From assembly GCA_026705465.1 (NCBI GenBank), contig JAPPAP010000005.1:1-63664 (forward strand): a stretch of 63,664 nucleotides of DNA, given 5' to 3'. The stretch comes from a bacterium. GTDB taxonomy: Bacteria > Actinomycetota > Acidimicrobiia > Acidimicrobiales > Bin134. The translations under genes were made by a program, and so were the position numbers. How positions within the stretch are numbered: the first letter of the stretch is position 1; each line of letters starts with the position of its first letter. Below the pieces are notes generated by a model. The model was not told where the DNA came from. It did no database searches and was given only the letters and a program-made list of their open reading frames with translations. Positions 1-7,316 of the stretch are shown here, piece by piece.

Positions 1-2
1 AC

Positions 3-533
3 TTCGGCCATCTGGATGTGCTGGTGAACAACGCCATCTACCAGGGCAAAGTGAGCATGACCCCGATTCTGGATCTGGAAGAACCCGAGGTTCACAAGCT
101 GTTCGAGGGGAACGTGTTCGCCCAGATGGCGATCACCGAACGGGTACTGGCCGCCATGGTGGAGCAGGGCTCGGGCACGATCGTCAATATGATCTCGGCC
201 TCGGCCTACACCGATCCGCCTGGACCCATCGGCAAGGGGGGCTGGGGCATGGCCTATGCCATGAGCAAGGGGGCGTTCACCCGTATGACCCCCCACGTCC
301 ACGTAGAACACGGGCCCGATGGCATCCGGTGCTTCAGCATCGACCCCGGCTATGTGATCACCGAGGCAGCCCGGGCCCGCAACACCGCCGGATCGTTCCC
401 CTATCCCGGCGGGGAGCCCGCCACCATCGGTGCGGTGGTGGCCTGGCTGGCCACTTCTTCTGATGCCGACGAACACCTGGGCGGCATCGTGTACGCCCAG
501 AGCGAGTTCAAGAAGCAGGGCCTGTCGGCGTGA
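3..533 (+). CDS. SDR family oxidoreductase, C-terminal part (5' end outside window)
   Basis: The frame is open from base 3, so the gene starts upstream; the Rossmann glycine motif is missing only because of the window edge. Visible are the VNNA motif in the first residues, the catalytic Ser in a MISAS segment, and YAMSK as the Tyr-xxx-Lys pair. The Ser-to-Tyr spacing is about five residues longer than usual, through a Gly/Pro-rich insertion. This is the NAD(P)-dependent short-chain dehydrogenase fold; the substrate is unknown. The stop overlaps the next gene's GTG (GTGA), so it is probably translated together with the zinc alcohol dehydrogenase. Confidence 0.88.
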   Translation, partial: FGHLDVLVNNAIYQGKVSMTPILDLEEPEVHKLFEGNVFAQMAITERVLAAMVEQGSGTIVNMISASAYTDPPGPIGKGGWGMAYAMSKGAFTRMTPHVHVEHGPDGIRCFSIDPGYVITEAARARNTAGSFPYPGGEPATIGAVVAWLATSSDADEHLGGIVYAQSEFKKQGLSA

Positions 534-1486
534 GGGCGGTGCGCCATACGCCCGAAGGCATCCGGCCGGTGGAGGTGCCGGTGCCCACCCGGGTGGCGGT
601 GGGCAACGCCGAGGGGGTGAGGATCCGGCCCCGCTCGGTGGGCATATGCCAGACCGACCTGAACATGGTGGGTTTCGGACCGAGGGAGATGACCTTCGGC
701 CACGAGTTCGCCGGGGTGCTGGACGACGGAACCCCGGTGGCCATTGAGCCGATGGTGCCCTGTGAGGTGTGCGAGTTCTGCGCCATGGGCGACTACCACT
801 GGTGTGAGAGGTCGCACGAGATGATCGCCGGGGTGGCCTTCGACGGGGGCATGGCCGACGAGATCCTGCTGCCCGAGCGGTGCCTGGTGCGACTCCCCCA
901 CGGCTTGGACGTGGCCAACGCCTGTTTGTGCGAGCCGCTGGCGGTGAACATCCACAGCCTGATGCTGGGGCGGTTGGAGAGCCGCCACCGAGTGGCCGTG
1001 GTCGGCCCGGGAATCACCGGCTTCGGGCTGCTGGGCGGGGCCGCGGCCCGCTGGCGGGGCTGCGTGGTGGACGTCGAGCCCGATCACGATCTGCACGCGG
1101 TGGCCGCAGAGCGGATGGGGCTGGGGGTGGGCCTGTCAGGCACCTACGACATGGTCATCGAAGGCGACGGCTCAGAGCGCTCCATCACCCGCTCCGCCGA
1201 GGTGGCCCGCCCCGGAGGGACGGTGCTGCTGGTGGCCGGCTACTACCAGGACAAGCTGTTCGAGGTGCTGCCCTGGGTGGTCAAGGAGCTGACTGCGGTT
1301 TGGGGCACGTTCTACGGCCACCACGGAGCGGGTCGGGCCTTCGACTCCGCCGCCGCCCTGCTGGCCCACCGCCCCGAGATCGCTGAGGCCATGATCACCC
1401 AGCGCTTTCCCCTGGACGCTGCCGGCGAGGCCTTTGCCCTCGCGGCCAGCGACACCCCCACTCTGAAGGTGGTCGTCGAGCCCTGA
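530..1486 (+). CDS. Zinc-dependent alcohol dehydrogenase-like (MDR family)
   Basis: A 318-residue medium-chain dehydrogenase. The GroES-like half has catalytic-zinc candidates Cys40, His58 and Glu59 (GHEFAG) and a four-Cys structural zinc lobe at Cys78, Cys81, Cys84 and Cys92. A nucleotide-binding segment with VVGPGITG follows near residue 160. It is about 30 residues shorter than typical enzymes of the family. The GTG start overlaps the stop of the preceding SDR gene. A close paralog sits at 56500-57438, with the same length class and the same GHEFAG and IEP motifs. It probably oxidises an alcohol or reduces a carbonyl with NAD(P); the substrate cannot be told. Confidence 0.88.
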   Translation: MRAVRHTPEGIRPVEVPVPTRVAVGNAEGVRIRPRSVGICQTDLNMVGFGPREMTFGHEFAGVLDDGTPVAIEPMVPCEVCEFCAMGDYHWCERSHEMIAGVAFDGGMADEILLPERCLVRLPHGLDVANACLCEPLAVNIHSLMLGRLESRHRVAVVGPGITGFGLLGGAAARWRGCVVDVEPDHDLHAVAAERMGLGVGLSGTYDMVIEGDGSERSITRSAEVARPGGTVLLVAGYYQDKLFEVLPWVVKELTAVWGTFYGHHGAGRAFDSAAALLAHRPEIAEAMITQRFPLDAAGEAFALAASDTPTLKVVVEP

Positions 1487-1492
1487 CAGGGG

Positions 1493-2239
1493 TCAGACCA
1501 AAAACGACTCTCGCAGGTGTTCGATGGTCTGAGGCTTGACGCCATATTCGAGGGCAAAGCCCTCGGGACCACCCCATCTATCGTCAACGATGTCCAACAG
1601 CTCGCTCATGGCGCTGGTCGGGGCAGTGGTGATGTCGTCGGGCAGCCTCTCCCAGACTTGGGCCAAGTCAGGCAGCTCAGTCAGGGACCGCTCCCTGATG
1701 TAGGGAACCGCAGGAGCGGTGGCGGCATAGTCGGCCACGATGTCTTGGCGGTCTACTCCGACCATCCCCAGGAGCAACGCGGCCAAACATCCGGTGCGGT
1801 CCTTCCCGGCCATGCAGAAGAAGGCGGTGGGCCAATTCCCGGGGTCGGCCACCAGCTCAATGGCGGCGGCGAACCTCTCTCCCCCGCTACTGATCATGTT
1901 CTCGTAGAGCTGGGCGAAGGTTCGGCTCTTCCAGTCGGGATCAGGGCGCTCATAGGAGTGCATGTTTCGGTCGGTCGTGCCCACATGGTGCTCGACAATG
2001 CCCAGAGCTGGATCGAGAACCCCAACTCGCTCTCGCTCGTCATCTGCCCGCAGGTCCACGGCGGTGCGGACACCCAGCCGACCGGTGACAACTCCGCCGT
2101 CAGCCGGGCTGAGGCGGTGCAGTGAGTCGGCTCGAAACAGCACCCCCCACTTGGTGGTGCCGCCCAACGTGCTGGCATAGCCGCCCAAGTCTCGGAAGTT
2201 CACGCATCCGTCCAGCGGAATTCGCCGCAGATGATTCAT
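1493..2239 (-). CDS. Protein tyrosine/serine phosphatase (DSP-like)
   Basis: A 248-residue phosphatase starting MNHLRRIPLDG. The N-terminal NFRDLGGY motif and the Cys-x5-Arg active site FCMAGKDRTG (Cys142, Arg148) are typical of the bacterial tyrosine phosphatase family that includes MptpB/LipA-like enzymes. The ATG at 2239 was chosen because homology-like sequence starts there and a GGAG lies just upstream; further in-frame sequence upstream is low-complexity. It is convergent with the alcohol dehydrogenase and divergent from the gene at 2299. It likely acts on phosphotyrosine or phosphoinositide substrates. Confidence 0.9.
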   Translation of the reverse strand: MNHLRRIPLDGCVNFRDLGGYASTLGGTTKWGVLFRADSLHRLSPADGGVVTGRLGVRTAVDLRADDERERVGVLDPALGIVEHHVGTTDRNMHSYERPDPDWKSRTFAQLYENMISSGGERFAAAIELVADPGNWPTAFFCMAGKDRTGCLAALLLGMVGVDRQDIVADYAATAPAVPYIRERSLTELPDLAQVWERLPDDITTAPTSAMSELLDIVDDRWGGPEGFALEYGVKPQTIEHLRESFLV

Positions 2240-2286
2240 TGCTCCAACTCCCGTCTTCGCTCCGGCCCTGCAATCTAGGACACCGC

Positions 2287-2292
2287 TAGCGT
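2287..2292 (+). promoter_or_regulatory. -10 box of a probable leaderless promoter
   Basis: TAGCGT lies six bases before the GTG at 2299. The same TAnnnT spacing recurs before many genes in the window. It favours 2299 over the in-frame GTG at 2293. Confidence 0.5.
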
Positions 2293-2298
2293 GTGGTC

Positions 2299-2637
2299 GT
2301 GGTCGGGAAGATCCACATCTTGGACGAGTTGACGGTCGAACCGGGGAACCTGGCGGCGGTGCGGCGGCTGATGGCCGAGGGTTACATGGCGGGCGCCGCC
2401 GAGCGGGGCATGACGCTAGAGCAGACGTGGCTGACCCCGCCGGTGGAGCTGTTCGACCAACCCAACACGCTGGTGTTCTTGTGGTCGGTGCCTGATGCCC
2501 CCGCCTGGTGGGCCATGCGGGGCGCGGCCGGACGGGATCCCGGCGTGGCCGAGTTCTGGGCCGAAGTGGACGCCCACTGCGTGGAGCGGCAGCGGCGGTT
2601 CCTGGTGGACGATCCCCCCGCCGAGGCGGAGCGATGA
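2299..2637 (+). CDS. Small conserved-type protein, possible dimeric alpha/beta-barrel fold
   Basis: A 112-residue protein starting MVGKIHILDELTVEPG. The opening strand followed by a helix (LAAVRRLMAEGYMAGAAERG) and a second strand pattern resembles ABM/NIPSNAP/EthD-type alpha-beta barrels, but I cannot assign a family. It overlaps the next gene by ATGA, which itself looks like a Dabb-type barrel, so the two may work together, for example as heteromeric barrels near catabolic enzymes. GTG 2293 is the alternative start. Function unknown. Confidence 0.72.
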   Translation: MVGKIHILDELTVEPGNLAAVRRLMAEGYMAGAAERGMTLEQTWLTPPVELFDQPNTLVFLWSVPDAPAWWAMRGAAGRDPGVAEFWAEVDAHCVERQRRFLVDDPPAEAER

Positions 2638-3215
2638 GCCGCAGACTGGCGCTGGTAACCCTGCACGATGGGGCTGACTCCGGCAGGGTGGTCGAGTTGG
2701 AATCGGCTGCGGTGCTGGGCAAACACCTGCCGGGAACGGTGGGCGGCGGGCACTATACCTGGGACGGTTGGGACGAGCCTGTCCCCTCTGGCTTCGACGA
2801 CGTGGCGGATGTCGATTTGGTGGAACTGGAGTTGATCGACGGCGTAGTGGCCGATGCCGGCTTCGCCGGTGAGATCAAGCGGACCCTCCTGCTGCGGGTA
2901 GAACCCGACTCACCGGCCAACTCGGTGGCCGCGTTCGAGCGAGATCTGATGGCGATGCCCGACCACATCCCGGCCATCGTGAACTGGGCCCTAAGCCGAG
3001 TCGTCGGCCCGCCCACCACCCGGTGGACGCACTGCTGGGAGCAGGAGTACTACACCCTCGACGGGCTCAAAGTGAATTACATGATGAGCCCTCATCATTG
3101 GGGACTGATCGACGGCTGGTTCGATCCCGAGATGCCCCGGCAGATCGTGGACCTCAATATCGCCCACGTCTACCACGCCACCGACCGCTCGGTTTTGGCC
3201 GCCGCTCTCGGCTAA
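2634..3215 (+). CDS. Dabb-like / uncharacterised alpha-beta barrel protein
   Basis: A 193-residue protein (MSRRLALVTLHDG). The C-terminal half has the aromatic and His-rich pattern of ligand-binding ferredoxin-like barrels: HCWEQEYY, YMMSPHHW and a final NIAHVYHATD. I infer a stress-responsive A/B-barrel-like domain with low certainty. The start codon overlaps the previous stop (ATGA). It is convergent with the SDR at 3212 and shares a CTAA tetranucleotide in which both stops lie. No catalytic residues are recognisable. Confidence 0.72.
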   Translation: MSRRLALVTLHDGADSGRVVELESAAVLGKHLPGTVGGGHYTWDGWDEPVPSGFDDVADVDLVELELIDGVVADAGFAGEIKRTLLLRVEPDSPANSVAAFERDLMAMPDHIPAIVNWALSRVVGPPTTRWTHCWEQEYYTLDGLKVNYMMSPHHWGLIDGWFDPEMPRQIVDLNIAHVYHATDRSVLAAALG

Positions 3216-3994
3216 GGATGCTGGGAGCTGACCGAGACGATCTCGCCGGTCATATACGTCGAGTAGTCGCTGGCCAGAAACACCATCACGTTGGCCACCT
3301 CCCACGGCTCGGCAGCCCGATCGAAGGCCTCCAGCGAAATCAAGCTGTCGAGGAATTCCTGGCTGGATGTCTTGGCCAAGAACGGGTGCATCGCCAGGCT
3401 GGGCGCAACGCAGTTGACCCGCACTCCTGTTTCGGCCGCTTCCATGGCCGCGCAGCGGGTGAGGGCCATCACCCCGGCTTTGGCCGCGGCATAGTGGCTT
3501 TGGCCGGCCTGGGCCCGCCATCCCATTACCGAAGCGTTGTTGACGATGACTCCCGAACCCCTTGGCATCATGTGCCGCAAGGCAGCCCGGGTGGTTCGCA
3601 TGGTGCCGTTGAGGGTTACATCGATCACCACATGCCACTGCTCATCGGTCATGTCCACCAGGCTGGCGGTGCCCCCCAACCCGGCGTTGTTGATCATCAC
3701 GTCCACACGGCCTAACTCGGCCACCGCAGCGTCGATCAGGGCTTGGACCTCCTCCTCGACCGTGACATCGCACAGCTGGGTGGCGGGGCGAACTCCGAAC
3801 TCCTCGGCAAGACGGTCAGCAGCCTCGCCCAGACGGCGTTCATGGATGTCGCTGATGAGCACCTGGGCGCCCTCGGCCATGCATCGTCGAGCGGCGGCAA
3901 AGCCGAGCCCGGTTCCCGCCGCGGCGGTCACCACCACGGTTTTGCCCTCCAGCAGCCCCCGGCCGGGCGGCTCGGGGGGCACTTCCCGGCTCAC
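3212..3994 (-). CDS. ipdF: IpdF-like SDR (steroid C/D-ring hydroxy-indane-CoA dehydrogenase)
   Basis: A 260-residue SDR with an unusual cofactor motif VTAAAGTGLG in place of TGxxxGxG, followed by ISDIHERRLGE, MINNAGLGG, VNNASVMGWRAQ, HYAAAK and a C-terminal YMTGEIVSVSSQ. From memory this pattern closely matches mycobacterial IpdF (Rv3559c), which acts on 5-hydroxy-7a-methyl-1-oxo-hexahydroindane-carboxyl-CoA in cholesterol ring C/D degradation. The GTG start overlaps the stop of the upstream SDR (GTGA). Other ipd genes (ipdA, ipdB, ipdC) are not in the window. The family call is strong; the exact substrate is inferred. Confidence 0.85.
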   Translation of the reverse strand: MSREVPPEPPGRGLLEGKTVVVTAAAGTGLGFAAARRCMAEGAQVLISDIHERRLGEAADRLAEEFGVRPATQLCDVTVEEEVQALIDAAVAELGRVDVMINNAGLGGTASLVDMTDEQWHVVIDVTLNGTMRTTRAALRHMMPRGSGVIVNNASVMGWRAQAGQSHYAAAKAGVMALTRCAAMEAAETGVRVNCVAPSLAMHPFLAKTSSQEFLDSLISLEAFDRAAEPWEVANVMVFLASDYSTYMTGEIVSVSSQHP

Positions 3995-4884
3995 GGCGAC
4001 ACCGGAGCCGGCGGCAGATCCTTCATGGCTTCGGCCAACTCGGCGATGGTCCACTCCCGCTCGTCGTCCAAAAAGTCTTGGCGCAGCCACGGCGTGTACC
4101 AACGGACATCGCCGCCCTTGGCCATGAACACCCGGCCAGTCACCTCGCAGTCGGCGGTGGCCAGCCATCCCACCACCGGAGCGGGGTGGAAGGGGTGGTA
4201 CACATCGAACCCCTCGGCGGGCTTGGCCACCATCTCGGCCACACCCGGCGCCCCTTCGGTCATTCGGGTGCGACCCGCGGGGGTCACGCAGTTCACCCGC
4301 ACCCCGTAGCGGCCCAGCTCTTGGGCAATGATCACCGTCATGCCGGCAATGGCCGACTTGGCCGCCCCATAGTTGGACTGGCCCACCGCGCCGATCAGCC
4401 CCGAGGTGGAGCTGATATTGATCACCGAGGCGTCTACCGCCTCTCCGGCCTTGGTCTGGTCGCGCCACCAGCCGGCGCACACCCGGGTCATGCAGAACGT
4501 GGACTTGAGGTGGCCGCGGATTACCGCATCCCAGTCGTCCTCGCTCATGCTGGCGAACATCTTGTCCCGCAGAATGCCGGCGTTGTTCACCAGAACGTCA
4601 ATCCCGCCAAAGGCGTCCAACGTCTGGGCCAGTACCGACTCAGCCCCGGCCATGTCGGCCACATCATCGCCGTTGGCCACCGCCGTTCCGCCGACGGCAG
4701 TGATCTCGTCCACCACTGCTTGGGCCACCGCGTGGTCGGCGCCAGTGCCGTCGGCCTCGCAACCCAAGTCGTTGACCACCACTTTGGCCCCCTCGGCGGC
4801 AAATAGCAGGGCGTAGTGGCGGCCTATTCCCCGGCCAGCGCCGGTGACGACGGCGATCCGTCCCGCCAGCGCGCCGCCGGGCAT
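3991..4884 (-). CDS. SDR, MFE-2-type hydroxyacyl-CoA dehydrogenase-like
   Basis: A 297-residue SDR starting MPGGALAGRIAVVTG. It has TGAGRGIG, the NDLG segment typical of peroxisomal multifunctional-enzyme-type (3R)-hydroxyacyl-CoA dehydrogenases, NNAGILRD, ISSTSG and NYGAAK, then a long C-terminal tail. The start forms TGATG with the stop of the preceding gene and the stop overlaps the ipdF-like start, giving a coupled three-SDR operon. It probably oxidises a 3-hydroxyacyl-CoA. It resembles the SDR at 41077-41982. Confidence 0.87.
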   Translation of the reverse strand: MPGGALAGRIAVVTGAGRGIGRHYALLFAAEGAKVVVNDLGCEADGTGADHAVAQAVVDEITAVGGTAVANGDDVADMAGAESVLAQTLDAFGGIDVLVNNAGILRDKMFASMSEDDWDAVIRGHLKSTFCMTRVCAGWWRDQTKAGEAVDASVINISSTSGLIGAVGQSNYGAAKSAIAGMTVIIAQELGRYGVRVNCVTPAGRTRMTEGAPGVAEMVAKPAEGFDVYHPFHPAPVVGWLATADCEVTGRVFMAKGGDVRWYTPWLRQDFLDDEREWTIAELAEAMKDLPPAPVSP

Positions 4885-5789
4885 CAGCTGCTTCCCTGGG
4901 CGGCCTGGCGCTGGGCAGCCTGTGCGGCCAACAGGGCCATGGTGGGATGTTCTTCCTCGCCGATAGTGCGGGGTAGCGATTCTTCGATGCCCTCCGGCGT
5001 CCAGCTGCTGTCGGGCGCATACATGGAGCGGACCTCGCCAAACTGGGCCCATACGGAAATACGGGGGCCGACCACGGTGTACACCTGGGCGGTGATATCC
5101 CGGGCTACGTCGCTGAGCAGGTACGCGGCCAACGGCGCCACGTCCTCTGGCGCGCCAGTCTCGATCTCAAACGGCACGTTCTCCGACATGCGGGTTTTGG
5201 CGCTGGGAGCGATGCAGTTGGCGTTGATGCCGTATCGCTTTAGGGCCAGGGCCGCGCTCTTGGTGAGGGAGATGATGCCCCCTTTGGCCGCCGCGTAGTT
5301 GCACTGGGAGGTGGAGCCGGTGAACGCCCCCGAGGTGATCCCCACTAGCGATCCGCCAGTCTCCTGCTTGCGCATGATGGCCGAGGCGTGCTTGTACACC
5401 GTGAAGTGGCCCTTGAGGTGTACCCGGATCACGTCGTCGAACTCTTCTTCGGTCATATTGAAGATCATCCGCTCCCGCAGGATGCCGGCCACGCACACTG
5501 CTCCGTCGATCGACCCCCAGGTATCCACCGCAGCCTGAACCGCCGCCGCGCCGCCCTCCATAGTGCTGATATCGGAGGCCAAGGCCAGGGCGGTGCCGCC
5601 CGCGGCCTCGATTTCCCCCACCACCGCGTCGGCTACTTCCGACGACGGGTCGGAGCCGTCTAGCGACACGCCGTAGTCGGCCACCACCACGTTGGCCCCC
5701 TCGGCGGCGCAGCCCATGGCGATGGCTCGGCCGATGCCGTTGCCCGCTCCGGTGACGACGATGTTCTTGCCTTCGAGATATCCGGTCAC
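4884..5789 (-). CDS. SDR family oxidoreductase with extended C-terminus
   Basis: A 301-residue SDR (GTG start, VTGYLEGKNIVVTG). The cofactor motif TGAGNGIG and the YAAAK catalytic pair are present, but the usual NNAG is VCVAGILRE, so the Asn is replaced by Val/Cys. The C-terminal 40 residues extend past the SDR core and end in an Ala/Gln-rich tail. It is the first of the three-SDR run, lies 11 bases after the lipoprotein stop, and is coupled to the next SDR by TGATG. It resembles the hydroxyacyl-CoA dehydrogenase SDR next to it; substrate unknown. Confidence 0.85.
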   Translation of the reverse strand: MTGYLEGKNIVVTGAGNGIGRAIAMGCAAEGANVVVADYGVSLDGSDPSSEVADAVVGEIEAAGGTALALASDISTMEGGAAAVQAAVDTWGSIDGAVCVAGILRERMIFNMTEEEFDDVIRVHLKGHFTVYKHASAIMRKQETGGSLVGITSGAFTGSTSQCNYAAAKGGIISLTKSAALALKRYGINANCIAPSAKTRMSENVPFEIETGAPEDVAPLAAYLLSDVARDITAQVYTVVGPRISVWAQFGEVRSMYAPDSSWTPEGIEESLPRTIGEEEHPTMALLAAQAAQRQAAQGSS

Positions 5790-5800
5790 GGGCGAAAACC

Positions 5801-6424
5801 CTACCCGTCGCCTGGAGCCAATAGTTGGTCGAAGAGCTGCGACAGTCCCGCGGGGGGAATTCGGCCGCTTCCCCTGAGCGCCAGCGTTCCATCCCCAAAC
5901 ACAAAAACCCAGAAAGGAGTGCCCGCCTGGCCAAATGCGACGGCAATCTCATTGTCAGAGCTGTCCACCAGAACAGGGAATGGCCATGCCTCATCGGCCA
6001 GCCATTGGCTGGGCGGATAGTTGTCCCTGTCGGAGTCAACCAATGTGACCACGCTGAGAAGATCCACACCATCAGGCAGCCGATTGTCTGCGTCCAGCCA
6101 GTCGGTCAGCTCAGCAACCTCGGCCTGGCACGCAGGGCACCAGTGAGCAAGGAACACGATGGCCGCTGGCCGCTCCCCTGGTGACCATTCCAGCGGCGAG
6201 CCATCTATGGAAGTACCGGATAGGCCCGGCACCGGTTGGCCAAATGCGGGATCGGCTTCTGGTGACTCCCCAATGGGTCCAAGCGGATCACCAATGATTT
6301 GCACCGGGGCAACCTCGACCGGCCCGGAGGCGGCATCGTCGTCGTCACCGCCGCAGGCAGCGGCCAGCAGCAAGACAGCTACCGCGAGGGCTACTACTCG
6401 AAGGGCACTGCGCTTGGAGTTCAT
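5801..6424 (-). CDS. Thioredoxin-fold lipoprotein (TlpA/ResA-like)
   Basis: A 207-residue exported protein. The N-terminus is a lipoprotein signal with the lipobox LAAAC (Cys24) followed by a Gly/Asp-rich linker. The thioredoxin-like domain carries the WCPAC redox motif (Cys96 and Cys99). It would sit on the outer face of the membrane and reduce or oxidise protein disulfides. ATG 6424 is preferred over an in-frame GTG two codons upstream. It lies 11 bases before the SDR operon but has no obvious functional link to it. Confidence 0.88.
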   Translation of the reverse strand: MNSKRSALRVVALAVAVLLLAAACGGDDDDAASGPVEVAPVQIIGDPLGPIGESPEADPAFGQPVPGLSGTSIDGSPLEWSPGERPAAIVFLAHWCPACQAEVAELTDWLDADNRLPDGVDLLSVVTLVDSDRDNYPPSQWLADEAWPFPVLVDSSDNEIAVAFGQAGTPFWVFVFGDGTLALRGSGRIPPAGLSQLFDQLLAPGDG

Positions 6425-6444
6425 AAACACAGGCTACGGGCTGG

Positions 6445-7245
6445 CTACAGCGGCATCACCACGCCGCCGTTGGGCCGCACAGTCTGGCCGGTCATGAAGC
6501 GCCCGGCGTCCGAGCACAGGTACAAGATGGCGTAGGCAATGTCGGTGGGATCACCCACAAACCCCAGGGGGTTCATTTGAGCGATGGTGTCGAAGTGGTT
6601 CTTCTGGCGTTCGGGGTCAACCTTGCCGTCGTCGTCTAGGAAGTGGCGGTCGTAGATGGGGGTTTCGATGGAGCCGGGGGCCACCGCGTTCACCCGGATG
6701 GGGGCCATCTCCAACGCGGCGGTGCGGGTGATCATCTTCACCGCCGCCTTGGTCAGCGCGTAGATCGAGATCATCGGGGCCGGCATGTCAGCCCCGGCCG
6801 ACGACAAGTTGACGATCGATCCCGACTTCTGGTCCGCCATGGCCCGACCGGCCGCCGCGGTGCCCCAGTACACGCCCTTGATGTTTACGTTCATCACCCG
6901 TTCGAGCTGCTCGGGGTTGGTGTCCACGATGAGGCTGTCGGTGATGATCCCGGCGTTGTTCACCATGATGTCGAGCCGACCGTGGCGGTCCACGGCGTCG
7001 GCCACCAGTGCGTCCACCGCCGCCTTGTCACTCACGTCGGTGGGCACCGCCGACCACGAGGCACCCAGCGCATCCAGTTCCCCGCCGGTCTCGCCCATAC
7101 CGTCGGCATCGACGTCGGCTAGCACCACCGATGCCCCGGCCTTGGCCAGCGTCACCGCCGTCCCCCGGCCGATGCCGGAGGCCGCCCCGGTGACCACCGC
7201 CACCCGGTCCGAAATGTCAAACGCCGCCATGATGTCGTCGTGCAT
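6445..7245 (-). CDS. SDR family oxidoreductase
   Basis: A 266-residue SDR (MHDDIMAAFDISDRVAVVTG). It has TGAASGIG, a DVDADG segment after the second strand (Asp, so NAD preference), VNNAG, NLSSAG and YALTK, and a C-terminal TGQTVRPNGG. This is a classical SDR. ATG 7245 was chosen; an ATG five codons downstream is possible. It is transcribed separately from the MFS gene behind it, across a 70-base gap holding short CATGCCG repeats. Substrate unknown. Confidence 0.88.
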   Translation of the reverse strand: MHDDIMAAFDISDRVAVVTGAASGIGRGTAVTLAKAGASVVLADVDADGMGETGGELDALGASWSAVPTDVSDKAAVDALVADAVDRHGRLDIMVNNAGIITDSLIVDTNPEQLERVMNVNIKGVYWGTAAAGRAMADQKSGSIVNLSSAGADMPAPMISIYALTKAAVKMITRTAALEMAPIRVNAVAPGSIETPIYDRHFLDDDGKVDPERQKNHFDTIAQMNPLGFVGDPTDIAYAILYLCSDAGRFMTGQTVRPNGGVVMPL

Positions 7246-7283
7246 GGCCCCATCATGGCCCCTGCCGGACCCCCTTGCCTCAC

Positions 7284-7316
7284 CATGCCGATCCCATGCC
7301 GTTCCCGTGCCGACTT
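7284..7316. repeat. Three imperfect 11-base tandem copies (CATGCCG-type)
   Basis: Copies start at 7284, 7295 and 7306, each beginning CATGCCG or CGTGCCG. They fill the spacer between the SDR start and the MFS stop. No role is evident; the last copy runs into the MFS stop codon. Confidence 0.4.

Noticed and set aside
6430..6430. GTG two codons upstream as start of the TlpA-like lipoprotein
   Set aside because: ATG 6424 gives a normal lipoprotein signal (MNSKRSALRV) and is the stronger start codon.
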